Source: CAZUFB01 sp048173955 (GTDB lineage Bacteria > Actinomycetota > Coriobacteriia > Coriobacteriales > UMGS124). Taken from it: a stretch of 11,590 nt of DNA. Under the pieces are notes generated by a model. The model was not told where the DNA came from, did no database searches, and was given only the letters and a program-made list of their open reading frames with translations. Positions 4,910-11,590 of this stretch are shown piece by piece (positions within the stretch are counted from its first letter, which is position 1; each line of letters opens with the position of its first letter). Location: contig DBEYOB010000057.1 in assembly GCA_048173955.1 (NCBI GenBank), positions 1 through 11,590 of the forward strand. Reading direction: 5' to 3'. The position numbers were made by a program, and so were the translations under genes.

Positions 4910-6766
4910 ATGCCGTCACGGATCGCATGCTTGCGCTTCGCAAAGCTCGTTGCGTTTTCGGTGCTCCTAATCGCTGCCCTGTGCCTTGTGCCTCCGGCCT
5001 GGGGGCGCGATTTCGGCGAATGGCCCGACATCCCTGCGGTGATGGCGGGAGGGGTGAGCGACGAGGAGGTCGAAGAGACCATGGGGTCGCTCCTCGTATA
5101 CGACCTCACCTCGGACTATGCGGGCGCATTTTGCGACGACTGCGACGATGACGGCGTGGGCGACGCCTTTACCCTCGAGGCTGCCTGGAAACGCTCGGGC
5201 GAGGCCCCAGTCATCTTCTCCCTGATAGAGGACCCCTATAGCGTCTATCGGGTCATCGAGTTCGGGCCTGCCAACTCGGGAGGCAACATCTTCTCCATGA
5301 CGGGCGACGTTTCTGAGCCGGTCGCCGACCTGGGGGAGGGCGGCCTCGAGGAGGTGGAGCGGGTTGTTCTGTCTCAGGGAGACGTGGAGGGGCTTGGGAG
5401 CACCCTGCTAGACGTCCTCGAGAAGTGCGGCGTGCCTTCTGAGGCCCAGACCGACGCATGGTGGGAGCACCGGAGCGTCTCGGAGTCCGTCGACACCCTG
5501 ATGTCGTCCGGCACGGATTACGAGGGCGCCGGGTATTGCTACCGGTGGACGGGGCTGCTCGAGGGAGAGGACGGCGACCCGCTGTACGTCGAGGCACGGT
5601 TGGGTTGCTACATTCTCTCCTTCATCCAAGAGGGGGAAGAAGACGGATGGTGGCCCGAGCAGGTGGTGTTCGTCCAATCCGGCCCGGAACTCTTTTTGCG
5701 CGTGTCGACCGTCGATGTGAGGACGCGCTTTGCCGAGCGGGAAGACGGTGCATGGGAGGTTTCGCACGACCCCGTCGGGCCCATGCTGCAAGGGGACGTC
5801 GATGGGGATGCCGCTTCCTTTTCGGACGGGGAGAGCGCGATAGAGGGAAGCGTATACGAACTCGGGGGACTTTTTATTTCTTTGCCGGTCGGCACGTTCG
5901 AGTTGGTTTCCGAAGACGGTGGTTCCATGCGTTGGCTGGGGCCCCGCTATATGGATGTTCAGGCATGGTCGACGCCCTACGACAATGCGTTTGTCTTGGG
6001 GGAGGGTTTGCTGTGCGATGTGGCGGAGTCGCTGTGCCGTGACAATGCACCTTCGTCGACCTGGGCGGACCCTGCATGGGAGGGAACGGCGCCGGAAACG
6101 TCCTCATGGCATAACGAAAACGGCGTGCTGGTGGCGTGCTCGTTTTACCCGGGCTTCATGATTGCTCTGGTGCCGACTGAAGGCGCGATCGTCTGCATCG
6201 GCTCTTCGTATCCCTCCATTGAATATGACTGGGAGCAGGGGGCCCTCACCGTTCTGCGCTCGCTGCCCGAAGACCTCGAGTACATCTTGGACGGGCTGGC
6301 GTATGCGCGCCCGACGCTGGGGGGCGGCAGCTCGCCTTCCGTTAAAATGGGAGGGGTCCGCTTCTCGTTTCCGGAGGACGTTTCGCTTACCCAGACGAGC
6401 GATTACGGCACGTCGATGGGCTGGTCCTTCGGCATGACCGCATTGCTTGTCGCAATGGCGGGCCCGGATCCCGCCGGGGATGACTTTCAATATACCGCTC
6501 AGCAATATTGCGAGCTGCTGGCCCCGGATTCGCCCTGGTGGTCCTATGGCGAGGAAGGTCCGACCGTAACCGCATACACCAATTCAAACGGCGTGCGCAT
6601 AGCGGTCGCCTCGTATGAGACGTTCAAGCTCGCCTATGTGCCGACCGATTCGTCGGAGGTGGTCATTGCACTGTCGTATCGGCCCGAAGTCGACGGAAAG
6701 ACGGCGGCCGTCGATGCCGATTCGGATGTTTTTGGGTTCGTTATCGACTCCCTCGAGTATGCCTAG
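4910..6766 (+). CDS. Secreted protein of unknown function with a duplicated C-terminal domain
   Basis: The 618-residue protein starts at ATG 4910 with GGGAGG at 4899-4904. A Sec signal peptide spans residues 1-32 (basic start, hydrophobic core 11-27, likely cut after AWG), with no lipobox. Residues 77-85 read DCDDDGVGD, matching the DxDxDGxxD calcium-loop pattern of thrombospondin type 3-like repeats. The middle (about 90-310) is acidic and tryptophan-containing and resembles nothing I recognise. The C-terminus is an evident duplication: residues 319-466 and 481-618 share openings (GGLFISLP / GGVRFSFP), a central 'NsNGV.ia.s.y..f..alVPT' block and endings (ILDGLAYA / VIDSLEYA). The repeat opening is reminiscent of Mog1/PsbP-like folds; this is only a guess. 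Base use is noticeably less GC-rich than the pilus genes. It probably shares an operon with the Tat-exported protein downstream. Confidence 0.85.
   Translation: MPSRIACLRFAKLVAFSVLLIAALCLVPPAWGRDFGEWPDIPAVMAGGVSDEEVEETMGSLLVYDLTSDYAGAFCDDCDDDGVGDAFTLEAAWKRSGEAPVIFSLIEDPYSVYRVIEFGPANSGGNIFSMTGDVSEPVADLGEGGLEEVERVVLSQGDVEGLGSTLLDVLEKCGVPSEAQTDAWWEHRSVSESVDTLMSSGTDYEGAGYCYRWTGLLEGEDGDPLYVEARLGCYILSFIQEGEEDGWWPEQVVFVQSGPELFLRVSTVDVRTRFAEREDGAWEVSHDPVGPMLQGDVDGDAASFSDGESAIEGSVYELGGLFISLPVGTFELVSEDGGSMRWLGPRYMDVQAWSTPYDNAFVLGEGLLCDVAESLCRDNAPSSTWADPAWEGTAPETSSWHNENGVLVACSFYPGFMIALVPTEGAIVCIGSSYPSIEYDWEQGALTVLRSLPEDLEYILDGLAYARPTLGGGSSPSVKMGGVRFSFPEDVSLTQTSDYGTSMGWSFGMTALLVAMAGPDPAGDDFQYTAQQYCELLAPDSPWWSYGEEGPTVTAYTNSNGVRIAVASYETFKLAYVPTDSSEVVIALSYRPEVDGKTAAVDADSDVFGFVIDSLEYA
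5864..6763 (+). repeat. Tandem protein-domain duplication
   Basis: Two copies of a domain of about 140 residues are encoded at 5864-6307 and 6350-6763, joined by a 14-residue Gly/Ser/Pro linker. Similarity is plain at the protein level (start, central NxNGV...VPT block, end) but not at the DNA level, so the duplication is old. The second copy has only one cysteine and is about ten residues shorter. Confidence 0.75.
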
Positions 6767-6806
6767 ATTCGGACGACCGTACGTTTCCCTGATGAAAGGA
6801 CGTCGC

Positions 6807-8525
6807 ATGATCTCGCCTCTTCCGCTTACGCGCAGGTTGTTCCTGGTTCTGGCAGGGTTAACCCTGACTGCCCCGTTGTCGCCGGCACGGGCAGACGTGC
6901 CGTCGGAGGGCGAGGGGACTCCGTCGGTCACCGCCGACACCGCGGAGGCCTATGGGGCCTATCTTGCAAAGCTCGACGAGTATGTCGGGCTGTACGGGGC
7001 TCCTTCCTATGTGGACGGTAAATTCGACGGCGAGTTCATTGGCTGCGGCGTGTGTTTTGCGCGGGTGCTCGATATGGGCGGAAGGGGTCCGGGACAGCTC
7101 GTGCTCGCTTATCGCGACCCGACGGTCGGGCTCGATGCCGCTGGACCCGACGCGGTCGCCGCCTATACGGTCGAGGTGTGGGACCACGCGGACGGGGCCC
7201 CGGTCCTTGCCTACCGCGGGCAGGCGGCGCACACGAACGGCGGCTATCCCATCGTTTTCCTTTCGCATTGCGAGAACCGGTGGTGCCTGATCGAGAACGA
7301 CGCCTCGATGCGCGTTGTCGGTTTCCTTGCCGACGGAACCATGGGGGCGCTGCATGAGCTGTCCGGGATGATAGACGAGAGCATCCCGTCGTGGGTATAT
7401 CTGATTGACGGCGTGGAGGTGTCCGAGGAGGAGTATCGGGCGCTCGAAAACGAGGTGTACGGGCGCCGCACGCTGTACTATCTGTGGGGCGGATGCTCCC
7501 TTGACGACGGAGATGAGCGCGAGGGGCTGAACACCGTCTACCGCACCGTTCGCCTGCTCGAGTGCTCCGAGGGCGGTCAAGCGTTGGGCGAGCTCATCGT
7601 CCGGAAGATCGACGGCGGCACGCGGCTTGTGACCTCGCACTATGCGTTCGATGTGCCCGACGATCTCTTCCCCGAGTGCTCGTGGGACTACTCCGCCGAT
7701 TGGTGGAAGCCGCTCAATCCGGGAGGCGATGCATTCTACCGGGGATACGTGCTGTCCGTTCGTCCGGCGGGCGGAGTGACGCTTTCCGTCGTCTGCCACT
7801 CTCCCGACTGGTCCGGCATCCAGGGGGACTTCTCCGTCCTCGACATCGGTCCCTCCTCTGCCGACCCGCGGGTGTGCATCTCGATGTCGGCCGCGAACAT
7901 GGATGGATCTGACGATTACGAGGCGTCCTCAGCGAGGGCCCAGGAGGCACTTGAGACGGCCGCCCCCTGCGTTTCCCTCGAGGGCTGGTTCTCAACCGAC
8001 GACGTCCGCTACGAGTACCTCCTCGCTCTCTACAGCCGCCTGGACGCCTACAACGCCGACGTCGCCCTGATGGCGACCCAGTTCAACGAGAACTTCCTCT
8101 CGTGGGATACGACCATGGCCCACGCCGAGCAGGTGTCGGTGAGCACGCTGCGCGGGACGGTCCTCTACGAGGCCGACGAGCTTGCGGCGCTTGGCGTTCC
8201 CGGCGACTCCGTCTTCTATGGTTGCGCCCAGGAGATGGCGACGCTTCTGAACGACTTGGCCATGCGGCTCAACCCGATCTACGACGCGTGGAGCATTCGA
8301 CAGCAGTACTATGCCCCCGCCGACCATGTCGACGAGATCTGTGCCCCGTTTTCCCAGGATGTCGACGAGAACGGGGTCAACGTCTACAAGAAGGACTACG
8401 ATGCGCGCTATCCCGGCGCGAATCCCTACCATGCCGCGTTTCCCTCGGAGGGGGAGCCGGTTGTCGAAGGGGACGATGCGGCCGGTTGGCTGGCGGACAT
8501 GCTGACGTCTCAGCTCGGCGTATAG
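6807..8525 (+). CDS. Tat-exported protein of unknown function
   Basis: The 572-residue protein starts at ATG 6807, with AAAGGA at 6795-6800 six bases before; ATG 6792 in frame lacks such a site. Residues 8-13 (TRRLFL) fit the twin-arginine motif (S/T)RRxFLK, followed by a moderately hydrophobic stretch and ARA|D near residue 29, so export is probably by Tat. The region 47-260 has a pattern common in uncharacterised secreted proteins: a helix with 'Y...LdeY...YG', then GCGVCFARVLDMGGRGPGQL and 'vLAYRDP', like a degenerate 'D.DGDG..El' repeat. A central beta-rich part (about 276-390) opens with YAFDVPDDLF. The C-terminus (about 395-572) looks helical and ends with 'VDENGV' and 'DYDARYPGANPYHAAFP'. 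About a dozen cysteines suggest disulfides. It lies 40 bases behind the preceding secreted protein. Function unknown. Confidence 0.85.
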   Translation: MISPLPLTRRLFLVLAGLTLTAPLSPARADVPSEGEGTPSVTADTAEAYGAYLAKLDEYVGLYGAPSYVDGKFDGEFIGCGVCFARVLDMGGRGPGQLVLAYRDPTVGLDAAGPDAVAAYTVEVWDHADGAPVLAYRGQAAHTNGGYPIVFLSHCENRWCLIENDASMRVVGFLADGTMGALHELSGMIDESIPSWVYLIDGVEVSEEEYRALENEVYGRRTLYYLWGGCSLDDGDEREGLNTVYRTVRLLECSEGGQALGELIVRKIDGGTRLVTSHYAFDVPDDLFPECSWDYSADWWKPLNPGGDAFYRGYVLSVRPAGGVTLSVVCHSPDWSGIQGDFSVLDIGPSSADPRVCISMSAANMDGSDDYEASSARAQEALETAAPCVSLEGWFSTDDVRYEYLLALYSRLDAYNADVALMATQFNENFLSWDTTMAHAEQVSVSTLRGTVLYEADELAALGVPGDSVFYGCAQEMATLLNDLAMRLNPIYDAWSIRQQYYAPADHVDEICAPFSQDVDENGVNVYKKDYDARYPGANPYHAAFPSEGEPVVEGDDAAGWLADMLTSQLGV

Positions 8526-8622
8526 CATCGCCCTGTGGGGCCGCTGCGTTTTCCGGCAGGAGGTCGACTTTTGAAGAAATTGCGACGGGCGGCCGCGTTT
8601 TTCCCAGAGCCGAAACTCGTCG
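8526..8622. other. Gap between the secreted-protein pair and the tRNA-Phe promoter
   Basis: Only weak hairpins are visible (GCCC/GGGC at 8530-8541, followed by GCGTTTTCC), so no confident terminator ends the upstream operon. An AGGAGG at 8558-8563 stands seven bases before a TTG (8571) that opens a 35-codon frame running into the tRNA; it is treated as a finding, not as a gene. Confidence 0.4.
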
Positions 8623-8650
8623 TTGACTCTCGGTCGTTCTCTGATATAGT
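8623..8650 (+). promoter_or_regulatory. Strong sigma70-type promoter of tRNA-Phe
   Basis: TTGACT (8623-8628) and TATAGT (8645-8650) are separated by 16 bases, with TG at 8642-8643 one base before the -10, an extended -10 element. Transcription would start near 8657, about 12 bases before the tRNA. Confidence 0.85.
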
Positions 8651-8667
8651 AATCGAGCGCTTTGCGC

Positions 8668-8744
<77 letters not shown>

Positions 8745-8756
8745 CCGAACTTCATG

Positions 8757-8791
8757 CGAAGGGCGGCATGTCCCCGACATGCCGCCCTTCG
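8757..8791 (+). terminator. Perfect 16-bp hairpin terminator after tRNA-Phe
   Basis: Bases 8757-8772 (CGAAGGGCGGCATGTC) pair without mismatch with 8776-8791 around a CCC loop, 12 bases after the tRNA. The T-run that follows is poor (TCGTTTCC), but stem strength and position make termination very likely. No gene faces it from downstream. Confidence 0.85.
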
Positions 8792-8883
8792 TCGTTTCCG
8801 GCTCCCAGCCGGCGCGTTTTGCCCGGGCGCATATGTTTCCGCCGCAGACCCGGCTGGACGTGCATGCCGACCGAAGAGGGGCA

Positions 8884-8889
8884 TATGAT
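8884..8889 (+). promoter_or_regulatory. Possible -10 box of the MalY/PatB-type gene
   Basis: TATGAT at 8884-8889 lies 39 bases before the start codon, in the only AT-richer patch of the gap after the terminator. No clear -35 hexamer is found at standard spacing. A promoter is needed here because of the upstream terminator. Confidence 0.35.
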
Positions 8890-8928
8890 TCACCCATACA
8901 CCCGGAAGCGACGGAAAGGCGGGTTCGC

Positions 8929-10128
8929 ATGTACGATTTCACCACGCGGGTCGACCGTAGGGGCACAGGTTCGTCGAAGTGGGAGGGGATGTACCGCGCC
9001 GATCCCTCGGTGCCCTCCGGCATCGTGCCGCTCTCGGTCGCGGACATGGAGTTCGTCGAGGCTCCCGAGATCGTCGACGCCGTCCGCACCTTCGTCTCCG
9101 ACGCGGTGCTCGGGTACACGGGACCGACCGACGCCTACTTCGACGCGGTGCTCGGCTGGCAGCGCGACCGCCACGGATGGGACGCCCGCAGGGAGTGGGT
9201 CGCCCTGTCGCCGGGCGTCGTCCCCGCGCTCGGCGTCGCGGTGCGCGCCTTCACCGCCCCCGGCGACGGCGTTGTCATCATGCCGCCCGTGTACCACCCT
9301 TTCCGCCGCTGCGTGGAGCAGGCGGGGCGCCGCGTCGTCGCCAACCCGCTCAAGCTCGCCGAGGGCAGCCTGCGTTACGAGATCGATTTCGACGGGCTCG
9401 AGGCCGCCTGTGCCGACCCGGGCACGAAGATGCTCATCCTGTGCAGCCCGCACAACCCCGTCGGGCGTGTCTGGTCCGCCGACGAGCTTTCCCGCGTGGC
9501 GCAGATATGCTGCGACCACGGCGTCTTCATCTGCTCGGACGAGATCCACAACGACCTGACCATGCCGGGCTTTTGCCACACCGTGCTCGCCACGGTCATG
9601 CCCGAGGGGTCGCTCGGCAACTGCATGGTCTGCACGGCGCCCTCTAAGACGTTCAACCTGGCGGGGCTGCAGTGCTCGAACATCTTCATCCCCGACCCCG
9701 AGCGCAAGGTTGCGTTCGAGAAGGTCGCGCGCGAACAGGCGGGCTTCTCGGGCCTCAACGCGTTCGCCTATCCCGTCTGCGAGGCGGTTTACACGAGGTG
9801 CGCAGCCTGGCTCGACGAGGCGATCGGGGCGATCGAGGCCAACCACCGTCTCATGGTCGAGTTCTGCGCCGAACGGCTCCCCATGCTCCGCGTGTTCCCG
9901 CTCGAGGGCACCTACCTCCAGTGGGTCGACTGCCGCGGTCTGGGGCTGGACGCCGATGCGCTCGAGGAGTTCATGACCAAGCGCGCCCTGCTCTTCCTCG
10001 ACGAAGGCAAGATCTTCGGCGAGGAGGGCGCGGGCTTCGAGCGCTTCAACATCGCGTGCCCGCGCGCGGTCCTGGCGGAGGCGCTCGGCCGTCTCGAGTC
10101 TGCGGTGCACGGGTATCTTCACCTCTGA
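8929..10128 (+). CDS. MalY/PatB-type PLP-dependent cystathionine beta-lyase
   Basis: The 399-residue enzyme belongs to the MalY/PatB branch of fold-type I aminotransferases, which cleave C-S bonds of cystathionine or cysteine to give a thiol, pyruvate and ammonia. It has the expected parts in order: the N-terminus MYDFTTRVDRRGTGSSKWE (as in E. coli MalY), SVADMEF, CSPHNPVGRVW with Asn176, SDEIH with Asp204 that contacts the PLP ring nitrogen, APSKTFN with Lys240 as the PLP lysine, and ERFNIACPR with Arg372 as probable carboxylate binder. Length is close to MalY (390). The start is fixed by this N-terminal match, with AAAGGCGGG upstream. It is cytoplasmic and probably serves methionine biosynthesis or cysteine desulfhydration; whether it also has a regulatory role like E. 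coli MalY cannot be told. ridA follows 67 bases downstream. Confidence 0.93.
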   Translation: MYDFTTRVDRRGTGSSKWEGMYRADPSVPSGIVPLSVADMEFVEAPEIVDAVRTFVSDAVLGYTGPTDAYFDAVLGWQRDRHGWDARREWVALSPGVVPALGVAVRAFTAPGDGVVIMPPVYHPFRRCVEQAGRRVVANPLKLAEGSLRYEIDFDGLEAACADPGTKMLILCSPHNPVGRVWSADELSRVAQICCDHGVFICSDEIHNDLTMPGFCHTVLATVMPEGSLGNCMVCTAPSKTFNLAGLQCSNIFIPDPERKVAFEKVAREQAGFSGLNAFAYPVCEAVYTRCAAWLDEAIGAIEANHRLMVEFCAERLPMLRVFPLEGTYLQWVDCRGLGLDADALEEFMTKRALLFLDEGKIFGEEGAGFERFNIACPRAVLAEALGRLESAVHGYLHL

Positions 10129-10153
10129 CGGGCCACCCTCGGCCCCTTCGTCC

Positions 10154-10159
10154 TATACT
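10154..10159 (+). promoter_or_regulatory. Possible -10 box of ridA
   Basis: TATACT (10154-10159) matches the -10 consensus at five of six positions and lies 37 bases before the ridA start. The -35 region is GC-rich and unconvincing. If used, ridA and lysA could be expressed separately from the beta-lyase. Confidence 0.4.
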
Positions 10160-10195
10160 ATGCCGTCGTACGCCACCGAGAGAAAGGTTTGCACC

Positions 10196-10576
10196 ATGAA
10201 GGAAGCCATCGCCACCGCAAGCGCCCCCGCCGCACAGGGTCCCTACAGCCAGGGCGTCAAGACCGACTCGCTCGTTTTCGTATCGGGCCAGCTCGGCCTC
10301 GACCCTGCGACCGGCGACCTGGTGTCCGACGAGCTTGTCCCCCAGGTCGAGAAGGTTATCGACAACATCGAGGCCGTCCTGGCAGCCGAGGGTCTCACGC
10401 TTGCCGACGTGGTGAAGTCGACTGTCTTCCTGACCGACATGGGCAATTTCGGTGCGATGAACGAGGTCTACGCCCGCCGGTTCCCGGCGCCGTTCCCCGC
10501 CCGCAGCGCCGTCGAGGTCGGCCCGCTCGCCAAGGGCGCCAAGGTCGAGATCGAGGTCATCGCCGCCCGCCGCTAG
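10196..10576 (+). CDS. ridA: RidA, reactive enamine/imine deaminase
   Basis: The 126-residue protein is a full-length RidA (YjgF/YER057c/UK114 family), which hydrolyses enamine/imine intermediates such as 2-aminoacrylate to the keto acid and ammonia and so protects PLP enzymes. Key features are GPYSQG with Tyr17, VSGQLGLDP (29-37), KSTVFLTDM (74-82), PARSAVEV with Arg103 (equivalent of the catalytic Arg105 of E. coli RidA) and VEIEVIA with Glu120. These match the active RidA subgroup. The start at ATG 10196 gives the family's usual length and has AGAAAGG at 10181-10187; the in-frame ATG at 10160 would add 12 residues and lies at the probable transcription start. It sits directly after a lyase that releases aminoacrylate, which fits a detoxification partnership. 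Members work as homotrimers in the cytoplasm. Confidence 0.96.
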   Translation: MKEAIATASAPAAQGPYSQGVKTDSLVFVSGQLGLDPATGDLVSDELVPQVEKVIDNIEAVLAAEGLTLADVVKSTVFLTDMGNFGAMNEVYARRFPAPFPARSAVEVGPLAKGAKVEIEVIAARR

Positions 10577-10590
10577 TCTGCCGACGCCCC

Positions 10591-10619
10591 GTCGCCGGAG
10601 GCCGCGCGCCTTCGGCGGC
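10591..10619 (+). other. Hairpin between ridA and lysA
   Basis: Bases 10591-10602 (GTCGCCGGAGGC) pair with 10608-10619 (GCCTTCGGCGGC) around a five-base loop, giving twelve pairs including two G-T wobbles. No T-run follows, so it is unlikely to be a complete intrinsic terminator. It may be an intercistronic stability element or a partial attenuator. Confidence 0.5.
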
Positions 10620-10646
10620 GCCCGACGAGGAAAGGATGCCGCCTTC

Positions 10647-11590
10647 ATGGAGAAGAAACCGTTTGTGACCTTGGAGCAGGCCCGGGCGATCATCGCCGAC
10701 GTGCCGACCCCGTTCCACCTCTACGACGAGGCGGGCATACGCGAGCGGGCGCGCGCCGTGAACCGCGCGTTCTCGTGGAACCCGGGGTTCAGGGAGCACT
10801 TCGCCGTCAAGGCGACGCCGAACCCGACGCTGCTTCAGATCCTGAAGGAGGAGGGCTGCGGCGTCGACTGCTCGAGCTACACCGAGCTCCTGCTCGCGCA
10901 GGCATGCGGCTTTGCCGGCCACGAGATCATGTTCTCCTCGAACGAGACGCCGGCGCTCGACATGTTCGAGGCCGCCCGGCTCGGGGCGCTCATCAACCTC
11001 GACGACCTCACGATGGTCGACTTCCTCGAGCGCGTCGCGGAGGTCCCCGAGACCGTGTTCTGCCGCTACAACCCCGGCGGGGTCTTCGAGCTGGGCAACG
11101 GCATCATGGACAACCCCGGCGAGGCCAAGTACGGCATGGGCGAGGACCAGATGGTCGAGGCGTTCGTGCGGCTCAAGGCGCTCGGCGCGCGCAACTTCGG
11201 CATCCACGCGTTCCTCGCCTCCAACACCGTGACGAACGACTACTATCCGGCGCTGGCCGCCCAGCTCTTCGAGCTTGCGGTGCGCGTCGCGCACAAGGCG
11301 GGCGTGCACATCTGCGCCATCAACCTCTCGGGCGGTGTGGGGGTCGACTACCGGCCCGAGCAGCCGGCAAACGACATCGAGGCCATCGGGGCGGGCGTCC
11401 ACGAGGCGTTCGACCGGATCCTGGTGCCCGCCGGCATGGGCGACGTCGCCATCCTGGCCGAGCTCGGCCGCTTCATGCTCGCGCCCTTCGGCGCGCTGTT
11501 GACGACCGCCATCCACGAGAAGCACATCTACAAGGAGTACATCGGCGTCGACGCCTGCGCGGCCAACCTCATGAGGCCGGCGGTCTACGG
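10647..11590 (+). CDS. lysA: Diaminopimelate decarboxylase (C-terminus outside window)
   Basis: The first 314 codons are present and open to the window end. LysA removes CO2 from meso-diaminopimelate to make lysine, the last step of that pathway, using PLP in a fold-type III alanine-racemase-like barrel. Visible motifs are TPFHLYDE (21-28), HFAVKATPNP with Lys55 as the PLP lysine, GVDCSSYTELLLA, RYNPGG, GIHAFLASNTV, NLSGGVGVDYRP (the glycine loop), AELGRFMLAPFG in the place of the usual EPGR motif, and VDACAANLMRPAVYG. The HAFLASN and ELGR variants mark a known LysA subtype found in Clostridia and Coriobacteriia, not a damaged enzyme. The start at ATG 10647 is preceded by GAGGAAAGGA at 10627-10636. 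It follows ridA by 70 bases and is likely cotranscribed. The C-terminal catalytic Cys region lies beyond the window. Confidence 0.95.
   Translation, partial: MEKKPFVTLEQARAIIADVPTPFHLYDEAGIRERARAVNRAFSWNPGFREHFAVKATPNPTLLQILKEEGCGVDCSSYTELLLAQACGFAGHEIMFSSNETPALDMFEAARLGALINLDDLTMVDFLERVAEVPETVFCRYNPGGVFELGNGIMDNPGEAKYGMGEDQMVEAFVRLKALGARNFGIHAFLASNTVTNDYYPALAAQLFELAVRVAHKAGVHICAINLSGGVGVDYRPEQPANDIEAIGAGVHEAFDRILVPAGMGDVAILAELGRFMLAPFGALLTTAIHEKHIYKEYIGVDACAANLMRPAVY

Noticed and set aside
8587..8602. GC-rich palindrome followed by TTTTT as a terminator of the secreted-protein operon
   Set aside because: GCGGCCGC is self-complementary but leaves no room for a loop; only a three-pair stem can form before the T-run.
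8890..10122. 410-codon - strand frame opposite the MalY/PatB gene
   Set aside because: Arg/Val/Asp/Glu-rich mirror of a well-conserved enzyme; no motif of its own.

Overview
The window is GC-rich bacterial DNA, gene-dense, with every supported gene on the + strand. High GC, a Tad/Flp-type pilus segment with very overlapped genes, secreted cysteine-containing proteins and a LysA of the HAFLASN/ELGR subtype together suggest an actinobacterium, most likely a gut Coriobacteriia (Eggerthellaceae-like). That placement is inference; no taxonomic marker gene is present.

Positions 1-3913 are the distal part of a Tad/Flp pilus (type IVc pilus-like secretion) locus. It holds the last codons of an Flp-like pilin, a small exported possible lipoprotein, a one-helix pilin-like protein, a TadE-like protein, a 713-residue TadG-like protein and a second TadE/TadF-like protein. 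All neighbours overlap, so the run looks like one translationally coupled operon. Four of the proteins carry the prepilin-peptidase-type signature acidic-E-G|(Q/S) ahead of a hydrophobic helix. A DUF192 gene (3972-4493) follows closely and probably ends the operon.

Positions 4547-4630 are tRNA-Leu(CAA) and 8669-8744 are tRNA-Phe(GAA). Between them lie two unfamiliar exported proteins. One is a 618-residue Sec-type protein ending in two copies of a roughly 140-residue domain. The other is a 572-residue protein with a Tat-type signal peptide. They are 40 bases apart and probably form a two-gene operon read from an AT-rich promoter/operator-like patch around 4745-4793. This is the least explained and most interesting part of the window.

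After a perfect 16-bp terminator behind tRNA-Phe comes amino-acid metabolism: a MalY/PatB-type cystathionine beta-lyase, RidA, and diaminopimelate decarboxylase LysA (cut by the window end). The first is expected to release 2-aminoacrylate, RidA hydrolyses that reactive enamine, and LysA is another PLP enzyme of the class that such enamines can damage, so the order makes biochemical sense. There is no CRISPR array, insertion sequence or phage gene, and no intergenic gap exceeds 300 bases.
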